Of a stretch of DNA of 43,316 nucleotides, positions 23,720-32,200 are shown piece by piece. The number at the start of each line of letters is the position of its first letter. The stretch's first letter is position 1. The stretch is from Oscillospiraceae bacterium. GTDB taxonomy: Bacteria > Bacillota > Clostridia > Oscillospirales > Acutalibacteraceae. The stretch covers positions 1 to 43,316 of the forward strand of contig SVOI01000015.1 of NCBI GenBank assembly GCA_015066465.1, written 5' to 3'. A program made the position numbers and the translations under genes. The notes under the pieces are model-generated. The model saw nothing but the letters and a program-made list of their open reading frames with translations, ran no database searches and was not told the origin of the DNA.

Positions 23720-24790
23720 TTATTTTAATATAACTTCGTGACCTGTTTTTGCAGATTCATAAATAGCGTCTAAAATTTTCATAAGCTCAACGCCGTCTTC
23801 TGCTGGAGCTCTGCAAGGAACGTTATTAAGTGAGCAATCTACAAAGTGATTGATTTCACCAGCAAAGAGTCCGTCAAAGCTTAAAGATGTATCTTTATCG
23901 AATGAAACGTTTACAAGGTAACCTTGTTCATCTGTAAAGATTTCAACCTCAGGTGAAAGCTTTGCACCAGCCTTTGTGCCAAAGAATTCAATATCACCTT
24001 TTGGTTCTTTAATATTAAGTGAAAATGAAGCTTCAACAGAAAGAACAAGACCATTATCAAAACGAATCATAGCACTTGCTAAATCTTCAACATCACAAAT
24101 ATCATTTACGCCTGCTGAAACTGAGTTATAACCCTTACCGCCTTTAATGTCAGGACGATTAAAGAGCTTCTGGAATGTAGCACCATAAACTGAAACAGGC
24201 TTTGGATTACCGCAAAGGTAACGAACCAAGTCAATAACGTGAACGCCTAAGTCAATAAGTGGACCACCACCTGAACGAGATTTGTCACCAAACCAACCAC
24301 CAGGGTTACCGTTTCTTCTTAAATATGTAGCCTTTGCATAATAAATATCGCCAAAGTAACCAGCATCAATAAAATCCTTCATTACGTCAGCATCGTTACC
24401 GTATCTTCTTACGAAGCCAATCTGAAGAAGCTTATTGTTTTTCTTTGCTGCTTCAAGCATTTCTTCTGCTTCTCGGGTATTCATTGCCATTGGCTTTTCG
24501 CAAAGAACATTTTTACCAGCATTAAGAGCCGCAATAGTACATTCAGCGTGAGCAGAGTTCCATGTACAAACACTTACAATGTCAATTTCAGGTAACGCTT
24601 TTAACATTTCATCTTTATCTAAAAAGCATCTTTCTTTAGGAACACCATACTTTTCTGCCATTAAGTTAAGTTGTTTTTCGTTAATATCACAAAAAGCGTA
24701 AAGCTCAACATTTTCGTTTTTCTGATATGCCATAATATGCTCGTTACTGATACCACCTGTACCAATAATTGCTGCTTTTAACTTTGCCAT
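23720..24790 (-). CDS. Gfo/Idh/MocA-family oxidoreductase
   Basis: 356 residues. Rossmann start AAIIGTGGISNEHIMAY binds NAD(P); EKPMAMNTREAEEML holds the family EKP motif near residue 95; GGGPLIDLGVHVIDLVRYL carries the catalytic histidine region. The family oxidises or reduces sugars, inositols and related alcohols. ATG 24790 follows AGGAG 8 nt upstream; an upstream extension would lack a ribosome site. It is divergent from the PHP gene, and the two leaders share the sequence TTTGTAGGAG. Substrate not identifiable. Confidence 0.88.
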   Translation of the reverse strand: MAKLKAAIIGTGGISNEHIMAYQKNENVELYAFCDINEKQLNLMAEKYGVPKERCFLDKDEMLKALPEIDIVSVCTWNSAHAECTIAALNAGKNVLCEKPMAMNTREAEEMLEAAKKNNKLLQIGFVRRYGNDADVMKDFIDAGYFGDIYYAKATYLRRNGNPGGWFGDKSRSGGGPLIDLGVHVIDLVRYLCGNPKPVSVYGATFQKLFNRPDIKGGKGYNSVSAGVNDICDVEDLASAMIRFDNGLVLSVEASFSLNIKEPKGDIEFFGTKAGAKLSPEVEIFTDEQGYLVNVSFDKDTSLSFDGLFAGEINHFVDCSLNNVPCRAPAEDGVELMKILDAIYESAKTGHEVILK

Positions 24791-24865
24791 AAAAAACACT
24801 CCTACAAAGAAAATTTTTATACAAAATAATAGTAACATTTTTCTTATATTTTTTCAATAGGTGTA

Positions 24866-24894
24866 TAGACAATAAATAAAAAAAAGAATATAAT
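24866..24894 (+). promoter_or_regulatory. Promoter of the PHP gene
   Basis: TAGACA (24866-24871), 17-bp spacer, TATAAT (24889-24894), followed by TTTGTAGGAG before ATG 24928. Confidence 0.65.
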
Positions 24895-24927
24895 TATGTA
24901 AAAATTTCTTTGTAGGAGAAAATTAGT

Positions 24928-25620
24928 ATGAGTTATTTATTTGAAATGCATCTTCATACAGATGAAGTAAGCAGATGTGCTTCAATTCCAGCTAAACAAA
25001 TTGCAGAATTATATCTTACAACAAATTACAATGGAATTGTTGTAACTGACCATATGAATTCTTCAGCCTTTTCTAAAGAGCCATATAAAAATGCAACGTG
25101 GGATGAAAAAGTCACACATTTTTTAGAAGGCTATAACATTTTAAAAGAAGAATTAAAGAACAAAATGGTTGTTCTTTTAGGTATGGAAATCAACTTTTAT
25201 GAAAGTGACAATGACTACCTTGTTTATGGCGTTACAGAAGAATTTTTAAGAAGCAACGGTGATTTAATGGACTATTCACCAGAAGACTTCTCTGAGCTTT
25301 GCAAGAAAAATGGTCTTTTGTTTTTACAGGCTCACCCTTTCAGACGTGGTCTCACTGTTGAAGATTGGGAAATTCTTGACGGCTACGAAGTATTTAACGG
25401 AAATCCACGACACTATTCTTCAAACCCTATAGCAGAAGCTTGGGCAAAATACCACAATAAAGATATTGTTGTAGCTGGCTCTGACTTCCACGAGGTTGAA
25501 GATTTAGCACACGGCGGTGTTATTTTCGAGAATGAAATCAAGACTAATGATGCCCTTGTGAGAGAACTCAAAGCGTTAAATTACACTCTTTATAAAACAG
25601 ATTTCAAACAAACTCGATAA
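24928..25620 (+). CDS. PHP-domain metal-dependent phosphoesterase
   Basis: 230 residues. The PHP metal ligands are visible: EMHLHTDE near residue 7, VVTDHMN near 41, LGMEINFY near 87, LQAHPFRRG near 135 and VAGSDFHEVED near 185. PHP proteins hydrolyse phosphoesters with two or three metal ions; small stand-alone forms act on nucleotides or small phosphates. Start behind TAGGAG. It is divergently transcribed from the Gfo/Idh/MocA oxidoreductase, so the two may respond to one signal. Confidence 0.85.
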   Translation: MSYLFEMHLHTDEVSRCASIPAKQIAELYLTTNYNGIVVTDHMNSSAFSKEPYKNATWDEKVTHFLEGYNILKEELKNKMVVLLGMEINFYESDNDYLVYGVTEEFLRSNGDLMDYSPEDFSELCKKNGLLFLQAHPFRRGLTVEDWEILDGYEVFNGNPRHYSSNPIAEAWAKYHNKDIVVAGSDFHEVEDLAHGGVIFENEIKTNDALVRELKALNYTLYKTDFKQTR

Positions 25621-25643
25621 GCACTAAAATTTAAAAGTGATTA

Positions 25644-25863
25644 ATGCTGAGTGCAAAGTGCTAAGTGCTGAGTTTCGGGGCTACGCCGTTATTATAATTG
25701 TTTGTTTTATGAATTGATTTATCGTTCTATTTTCAACTTATTTATTCATTTGATAAGTCACAAACGAAATAACAAACCAAATTTTAAAACTTTATATAAT
25801 GCCGACCGCAGGTCCCTCAACTCAGCACTTTGCACTCAGCACTTTGCACTCAGCACTCAGCAC
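25644..25863. repeat. Composite inverted repeat with CAGCACT heptad arms, no central TATCATTT hairpin
   Basis: Left arm 25644-25673 and right arm 25819-25863 are inverted heptad arrays of CAGCACT/TTTGCACT type. Inner modules are GGC-TAC-GCC (25679-25687) on the left and GACC-GCA-GGTC (25804-25814) on the right. The middle has no clear hairpin, so this is a shortened or decayed copy. It fills the gap before the nuclease gene's ribosome site. Confidence 0.8.
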
Positions 25864-25890
25864 CATAAAACATCTGGAGTAAATTTATTT

Positions 25891-26856
25891 ATGAAAAGCA
25901 TTAAATTATTGGCAATACTGTTAGTTCTTCTGATATTATCTGCTTGTGGTGGTTCTTATGAAACAGGAACAACTGTTTCTGTAGAATCAACCCAAAACAT
26001 CATAACTACCGAAGCAACTACGTTACCTATTACTACAGAAGAAAATACAGAAATCATTTCTGAAAATTCAATTCCTGACTATACAGACAAAGCGTGTGTT
26101 ATTCTCAACAACAATAAGCCTGAATTCACAGAAGCAGAAATCACCACAAAGGCATTTGAGCACTATTCAAATTTAGATTCCTTAGGCAGATGTGGTGTAG
26201 CGTTTGCTTGCTTAGGTATTGAAACAATGCCCACAGAAGAGCGTGGCGAAATCGGTATGATTAAACCAAGTGGTTGGCAATTAAAGAAATACGACTGTGT
26301 AGATGGAAAATATTTATATAACCGTTGTCACCTTATCGGATTCCAATTATCAGGTGAAAATGCAAACGACAGAAATCTTATAACCGGTACAAGATATTTA
26401 AACGTAGACGGAATGTTACCATTTGAAAATATGGTTGCCGATTACATTGAAGAAACAAACAACCACGTTATGTATAGAGTTACACCGATTTTTGAGGGCG
26501 ACAATCTTTTGTGCAAAGGCGTTAAAATGGAGGCATATTCAGTTGAAGATGGCGGTAAAGGAATTTCATTTAACGTGTTCTGCTACAACGCTCAGCCATA
26601 TATAAAAATTAATTATAAAACTGGTGAAAGTTATTTAATTGTAACACCTACAACCAGTCCTGTTACACAAGAAAACACAAGCACCGAAGAAAAGCTTGGG
26701 AAAACTTATATTTTAAACCTCAACACGAAAAAGTTTCACTACCCAGCTTGTTCTGCTGTCAATAAAATATCCGAAGAAAACAAAGAAGTTTTCAAAGGTG
26801 ATAAAAATGAGCTTATTTATGGTGGGTATTTCCCTTGTGGAATTTGCAAGCCATAA
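25891..26856 (+). CDS. DNA/RNA non-specific endonuclease-type lipoprotein with C-terminal Cys domain
   Basis: 321 residues. A lipobox LILSAC near residue 15 and a Thr/Glu linker lead to the nuclease core: LGRCGVAFACLGIETMP, then YNRCHLIGFQLSGENANDRN, corresponding to the (D/N)RGH-type catalytic histidine and Asn region of EndA/DNA-entry nucleases. The C-terminal part has YILNLNTKKFHYPACSAV and GGYFPCGICKP, an H-C-CxxC arrangement that may bind a metal. Predicted to sit on the outer face of the membrane and cut nucleic acids for uptake or nutrition. ATG 25891 follows TGGAGT; the longer frame upstream runs through the repeat element. Confidence 0.85.
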   Translation: MKSIKLLAILLVLLILSACGGSYETGTTVSVESTQNIITTEATTLPITTEENTEIISENSIPDYTDKACVILNNNKPEFTEAEITTKAFEHYSNLDSLGRCGVAFACLGIETMPTEERGEIGMIKPSGWQLKKYDCVDGKYLYNRCHLIGFQLSGENANDRNLITGTRYLNVDGMLPFENMVADYIEETNNHVMYRVTPIFEGDNLLCKGVKMEAYSVEDGGKGISFNVFCYNAQPYIKINYKTGESYLIVTPTTSPVTQENTSTEEKLGKTYILNLNTKKFHYPACSAVNKISEENKEVFKGDKNELIYGGYFPCGICKP

Positions 26857-26871
26857 ATCCGCTTTGCTCAA

Positions 26872-27040
26872 ATGCAAAATTCAGAATGCAGAATACAGAA
26901 TTTCAGAAGGCTTCACCTTGATTATAAACTAAAACAACTAAGTTCTATCATTTAAAGTTTTATACAAACTAAATGGTAGAACTTTTCTAATATTCAAAAC
27001 CTAACACCTAACATCTACTTGCATACTTGCAACTTGTAAC
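26872..27040. repeat. Composite repeat with AATGCAG/AATTCAG heptads and central hairpin
   Basis: Left arm 26872-26905 (heptads such as AATTCAG, AATGCAG, AATACAG), module AAGGC-TTC-ACCTT (26909-26921), central hairpin AGTTCTATCATTT / AAATGGTAGAACT (26941-26983). The right side (27001-27040) holds CTAACAC/CTTGCAT/CTTGCAA heptads that are not an inverted copy of the left. The DusB -35 box lies in this right array. Confidence 0.7.
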
Positions 27041-27056
27041 TAAAATATGCTATACT
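27027..27056 (+). promoter_or_regulatory. Promoter of dus
   Basis: TTGCAA (27027-27032), 18-bp spacer, TATACT (27051-27056), then GAGAGG before ATG 27080. The -35 region is inside the heptad repeat. Confidence 0.6.
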
Positions 27057-27079
27057 AACCCAACAAGAGAGGTTACAGT

Positions 27080-28057
27080 ATGAATTTTGATTTTTTAAAT
27101 ACAAATGGCAAGGTAGCTTTAGCACCAATGGCTGGTGTTACTGACAGAGCATTCAGGGAGCTTTGTGTTAATTACGGTGCTTGCTATTCTGTTACAGAAA
27201 TGGTGAGTTCAAAGGGACTTACACTTAACGATAAAAAAAGCAAAGAGCTTTTAGCTATTACAGAGCCCGAACGCCCTTGTGGTGCTCAGATTTTTGGTAA
27301 CGACCCTTTAACTATGGCAAAAGCAGCCGTAAAAACTTTAGAGTTTGAACCACAATTTATAGATATAAATATGGGTTGCCCAGCGCCAAAGGTTGCGGCT
27401 TCTGGTGGCGGTGCTTTACTTATGAAAAGCCCAGAGCTTGCAGAAAGAATTGTAAAAGAAGTAGTAAATGCAGTCAACATCCCCGTAACAGTAAAAATGC
27501 GCTCTGGTTGGGATGATAACACAATAAATGCAGTTGAACTTGCAAAACGTTGTGAAGCTGCTGGTGCTAAAGCTATAACAGTTCACGGCAGAACTAAAGT
27601 GCAGATGTACTCCCCGCCTGTTAATATTGATATTATAAGAGAAGTAAAACAGGCTGTTAAAATTCCCGTTATTGGTAACGGCGATATTATTGACGGCAAG
27701 AGTGCTGCAAAAATGCTTGAAGAAACAGGTTGCGACTTAGTTATGGTCGGGCGTGGTGCTTTAGGCAGACCTTGGGTATTTAAGCAGATTAACGCTTACT
27801 TAGAGCACGAAAGAATTTTACCTGAACCACCTGTAATTGAGCGAATGCTTATAATGCTTAAACACATTGAGAAACTATGTGAATATAAGGGCGAAAGAGT
27901 CGGTATAAGAGAAGCAAGAAAACACGCCGCTTGGTACACAAAAGGACTCAGAGGTGCCGCAGAATACAGAGCAAAAATGAGTTCTATTGAATCATTTGAC
28001 GATTTAAAATATATCGCTGGTGAATTTATAGAACTTTCACAAACTACTGACCACTGA
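27080..28057 (+). CDS. dusB: tRNA-dihydrouridine synthase, DusB-like
   Basis: 325 residues, family length. It reduces uridines in tRNA D-loops using FMN and NADPH. Motifs: VALAPMAGVTDRAFREL at the N-terminus (FMN), IDINMGCPAPKVAASGGGA with the catalytic cysteine near residue 100, VTVKMRSGWDD, ITVHGRTKVQMY and IGNGDI…VMVGRGALGRPW (phosphate site). A helical C-terminal domain completes it (GIREARKHAAWYTKGLRG). The last codons, encoding QTTDH, and the stop lie in a 7-nt repeat (ACTGACC type) continuing into the intergenic region, so the tail may have been altered by repeat insertion. Confidence 0.93.
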   Translation: MNFDFLNTNGKVALAPMAGVTDRAFRELCVNYGACYSVTEMVSSKGLTLNDKKSKELLAITEPERPCGAQIFGNDPLTMAKAAVKTLEFEPQFIDINMGCPAPKVAASGGGALLMKSPELAERIVKEVVNAVNIPVTVKMRSGWDDNTINAVELAKRCEAAGAKAITVHGRTKVQMYSPPVNIDIIREVKQAVKIPVIGNGDIIDGKSAAKMLEETGCDLVMVGRGALGRPWVFKQINAYLEHERILPEPPVIERMLIMLKHIEKLCEYKGERVGIREARKHAAWYTKGLRGAAEYRAKMSSIESFDDLKYIAGEFIELSQTTDH

Positions 28058-28061
28058 CCAC

Positions 28062-28081
28062 GGGCGACCAAAGGTCTGCCC
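28062..28081. repeat. Mini-hairpin after dusB
   Basis: GGGCGACC-AAA-GGTCTGCCC, 3-nt loop, directly following ACTGACC-type heptads that overlap the end of dusB. It is one of the GC-rich hairpin modules of the composite repeats and may terminate dusB. Confidence 0.65.
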
Positions 28082-28195
28082 CTACAAACTGATTTTCCAA
28101 TATTTGTGTAATGAAATAGAACACCCCGTATGTTACTATGTAAAGGCATTACTTTTTTCAGCAATGCAAAAATAGTAAATACGAGGTGTATTTTT

Positions 28196-29182
28196 ATGAA
28201 ACGAACGTGTAGTTTAATTTTAGCATTAATTCTTTCAATTACTTTGATTAACAGTATCACTATGAATGCAAGTGCAAGTAGTACAGTTTATGGTGTCGGT
28301 AAAGTTACAACACAATCCACTTCACTTAACGTAAGAAAAAGTGCTTCTACTTCATCAGGTATTGTTACAACGTTAAAACGAAATTCACTTATTACACTTA
28401 TAAGCAAAAATGGAAATTTCTGGTACGTGAAATATAGTGCTTCGGGCTATGGTTATTGTAGTGCAGATTATATTACTGTAACTTCAAAGGATGTTAAAAC
28501 AGTAAAAACTACAAGTGGCAATCTTAATGTAAGAAGCTCAGCTTCAACAAGTGCGACAATTAAAGCAAGACTTAGTAGTGGTACAAAAGTGCCTGTTATT
28601 TCTACTTCAAATGGCTGGAGTAAAATTCTTTACAATGGTAATAAAACAGGTTATGTAAGTAGTTCTTATTTAGTAACTTCTACTTCTAATAATACGACAA
28701 CAAGTTACAAAGCAATTTCGCTTTCAGGTGTACCGAATTTTAAACAGACTGACTCCCGCTGGGCGAATGTTACCTTAGGTAGCTCAGGTCAGAGTATTGC
28801 AAAAATTGGTTGTGCCACAACAGCGATTGCAATGCTTGAAAGCAAGAGAACTAACACTACAATTTACCCACACAATATGGCTAAAAAGCTCTCTTACACT
28901 TCGGGCGGTGCAGTTTATTGGCCGAGTAATTACACTCAAATCACAACTTCCAGCGGTTACCTTACAAAAATTTATAATCTTTTAGAGCAAGGCAAACCAG
29001 TTATTGTTGGTGCAAAAAAATCTAATGGCGGTCAACACTACGTTGTTGTAACTGGTGTTAAAGCAACTAACTCTTTAACAACATCTGCATTTTATATTAA
29101 CGACCCAGGCTCTAACACAAGAACAACTTTAAATCAGTTCTTTAATTCTTACCCTAATTTTTATAAGATGCTTCATTATTAA
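28196..29182 (+). CDS. Secreted SH3b-SH3b-C39-like peptidase
   Basis: 328 residues. Signal peptide ends near NASASST (about residue 26). Two bacterial SH3 repeats follow (TSLNVRKSASTSSGIVTTL near residue 38; GNLNVRSSASTSATIKARL near 110), typical for cell-wall binding. The C-terminal half is a C39_2-like papain fold: VPNFKQTDSRWAN, catalytic Cys in KIGCATTAIAMLES, His in GGQHYVVVTGV and Asp in INDPGSN. Likely a wall-associated peptidase or amidase; whether it cuts peptidoglycan or secreted peptides is unknown. ATG 28196 (MKRTCSL) is chosen as it starts the signal peptide after CGAGGTG. Confidence 0.87.
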   Translation: MKRTCSLILALILSITLINSITMNASASSTVYGVGKVTTQSTSLNVRKSASTSSGIVTTLKRNSLITLISKNGNFWYVKYSASGYGYCSADYITVTSKDVKTVKTTSGNLNVRSSASTSATIKARLSSGTKVPVISTSNGWSKILYNGNKTGYVSSSYLVTSTSNNTTTSYKAISLSGVPNFKQTDSRWANVTLGSSGQSIAKIGCATTAIAMLESKRTNTTIYPHNMAKKLSYTSGGAVYWPSNYTQITTSSGYLTKIYNLLEQGKPVIVGAKKSNGGQHYVVVTGVKATNSLTTSAFYINDPGSNTRTTLNQFFNSYPNFYKMLHY

Positions 29183-29225
29183 AAAAACAACCATACAATT
29201 TTACAATTGTATGGTTATTTTTTTA
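29181..29225. terminator. Convergent bidirectional terminator
   Basis: Perfect stem AACCATACAATT (29189-29200) / AATTGTATGGTT (29205-29216), loop TTAC, with an A-run on the left and T-run on the right. It separates the C39 gene from the convergent giant LRR gene, whose stop codon begins at 29223 inside the T-run. Confidence 0.85.
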
Positions 29226-32200
29226 GTTTTCTTTTTTCTTTTTAGAAACTAACAATGCACCTAAGCCACTTAACGCCATAGCGCCGAGCCAAATAGAAGT
29301 AGTGCTTATTACACCTGCTTTTGGAACATCGTCTTTTGAGGTATCGTTTTTATCGTTTGTTCCAGTTTCAGATGAAGCGTCATTCTTGTCATTTGTGACA
29401 CTATCGTCGTTCTTATCGTTTGAAACATCATCCTTTGGAGTTTCTGGTGTACCTGGTGTTGTTTCATCCTTTGGAGTTTCAGGTATACCTGGTGTTGTTT
29501 CGTCCTTTGGATTTTCTGGTGTGCTTACTTCACCATCTCCTGGGTCAGGAGTTCCCGGAACACCTTCACCATCAGAAACTACAACATCACTATAAACAAT
29601 AGCATAAGTTGAGAAGCGATCTGTTTCAAAAGTAAGAGTTCCTGTAGTTTCATCAAACTTTGCATTAAGAGTTGTTACCTTCGTTTCATCACCATCGTGA
29701 TATCTTAAAACGCTATAACTTCTCTTAACATTACCATCTTTACTAATAAATTCTGATGGAAGTTCAACTGTAACCTTAATTAAATCATTAAGTTTCTGAA
29801 CGTTAACCGAGTTATTAGCTATTTGCTTAACTAATTGAATATCAAGGAACACAGCAATTTTTTCATTAGTTAAAGCTTTAAAGATAGCTTCTTTTTCAGG
29901 AGTATTAATTGTAGCACCAATATCGCTTAATTTGAAAACGATTTTCATATCGGCACCTTGTTCAATTAACGCTTTTTCTTCTTCGGTTAACTGTAATTTT
30001 GTAACTATGCTATTAATATCTACAACAGTTGCTGAGAATGAATTTGACTCAGCTTCTTCTGCTTTAATTTCACCTGGTACGAGACAAGGAATTACTTCTT
30101 CATAAGAGTAGCCACATTCACAAGTAAAGGTTTTTATACCTTCTTTTGTATAAGTAGGCTCTGTTGTGATTTTACTTGCAAATTCGTGCTCTGCAGATAA
30201 AATTTCTTCGCAAACGTCACAAATTGTGTGAGCTTTTTCTGTACCACCATTTACTGATGTGTGACCATTTTCTTTGATTTCTTTTGAATTTTGTGTTAAA
30301 TCACAATATTTACAATGCTGAGATTCGCTACCCTTCTCAGTACAAGTAGGTTCTAAGTCTACTGTGTAATTTTCATTAAATGTATGAGTAGAAGAACCAT
30401 AGTGAATTTTCGCATTTGTAACTAAAACATCACCCAATTCTTTTTGTGAATCTTCTGTACCTTCAAAGAAAATGTATTTTAAATTACCACAGTTATAAAA
30501 TGCTTCGGCATCAATGCTTGTAACACTCTTTGGAATTATAATTTTTGTGAGTGCTTCACAGAACTGAAATGCACGATTGCCAATTGTTGTTACACCTTCA
30601 GAGATTTCAACTTCTGCAAGTGAAGTGCAAACTTCAAATGCACCTACACCAATTTTTGTTACACTTTTAGGAATTGTTACTTTTTTAAGTCTTTTACAGC
30701 CACTAAAAGCACTCTCATCAATTGTTGTTAAACCTTCAGGTAATTCAATCGTTTCAAGTGAATTACAATCGACAAATGCACCAAATTCGATAGTTTCTAA
30801 ACCATCACCTAACACAACACTATTAAGAGCAGTACAACAACAAAATGCATTTTCACCAATAGAATCAATATTATCTATAGTTACGGTTTCAAGTGAAGAA
30901 CAATTCATGAATGCAGTATTGTTAATTTCACCACCTGAAACAGTTACATTTTCAAGACCTAAGCAACTTGAAAAAGCCCCTGCACCTAAAACGCTATTTT
31001 CAGCAACTAATGTTTTTAGATAAGAATGACTTTTAAACATTTCATCAGGTATATTTGTTTCTGAAAGTGTAAGTTCCTCTATTTCGTTATTAATAAATAC
31101 ATTTGCATCATTCAAATTGCAATTTTCGAGAGTTAACCCTGTAATACCGCACTGTAAGAATGCTTCTGAACCTATAGTAACACCCGAAAGAGAAACTTTA
31201 CTGTGTTTACCTGAACCATAGAAAGCACTTTCGCCAATGCTTGTAATTTTTTCAGTTATAGGAAGTGTTTTAAGAGATTCACAATAAGCAAAGGCTTCAT
31301 CAGGAATTACAGTAATATTACTACTTAAAGTAACTGTTTCTAAGCTACCGCATGAATAAAAAGCCATTTCGCCTAAAGAAACTACTGAATCAGGAATTAC
31401 AACTGATGTAAGGCTTTCACAATTCGCAAAAGCTCCGTTGCCAATTTTTGTTACACGCTTACCGTTAAACTCACTAGGAATTGTAAGAGCACCTGAGATT
31501 GTTTTATCACGAGCAGTTACAGAATAACCTGTTATTTCACTGTTTTCATTATCTGCTTCTTTGTAAATTGGTGTAAAGGTTAATTTTTCTAATTCACCTG
31601 AACCATCAACTACGTAGTTAATATTGTTATCAGTCGCATAGTCTTTAACATTGGTATTATCTTTATCAACAAATAAAAGTATTTTTGTGCAGCCATAAAA
31701 AGCATCTTTACCAATTGTTGTTTCACTACCTGGAATTGTTACTAATGTAAGAGCTGCGCAATACTTAAAAGCATAATCACCAATTGTTTCTACACTCTCT
31801 GGTATTTCTACTGATGTAAGTGCAGTGCAATAATAAAAAGCATTACTACCAATTGCTGTTACACCTTTTGGAATCGTTACTGATGTAAGCGCAGTGCAAT
31901 TAGCAAAAGCATGTCTACCAATTGTTGTTACACTTTTTGGAATAGTTACTGATGTAAGAGATTCACAGCCACAAAAAGCAAAATCACTAATTGTTGTTAC
32001 ACTATCTGGAATTGTTACTGATGTAAGTGACATACAACTATCAAAAGCAAATTCACCAATTGAGGTAACGCCATTCTCTATATCAATTTTTTCTATAATG
32101 TCATAATAATCTTTCCATGGCATTTCATCGTCTGCCATAGCACCTGAGCCTGTAATTGTCAAAGTTGCTGTACCTTCGTCATAGAAACACACAACCTTGT

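Noticed and set aside
25702..25890. 63-residue N-terminal extension of the nuclease
   Set aside because: It is the translation of the CAGCACT heptad arm (SALCTQHFALSTQHH) and would bury the lipoprotein signal peptide.
27796..28260. 154-codon minus-strand ORF over the end of dusB
   Set aside because: Antisense to dusB and the following gene start; no ribosome site or recognisable domain.
30577..31023. 148-codon plus-strand ORF antisense to the giant LRR gene
   Set aside because: Repeat-driven antisense frame of the LRR repeats (as at 29302-29595, 31894-32106 and 32703-33062); no ribosome site or family signal.
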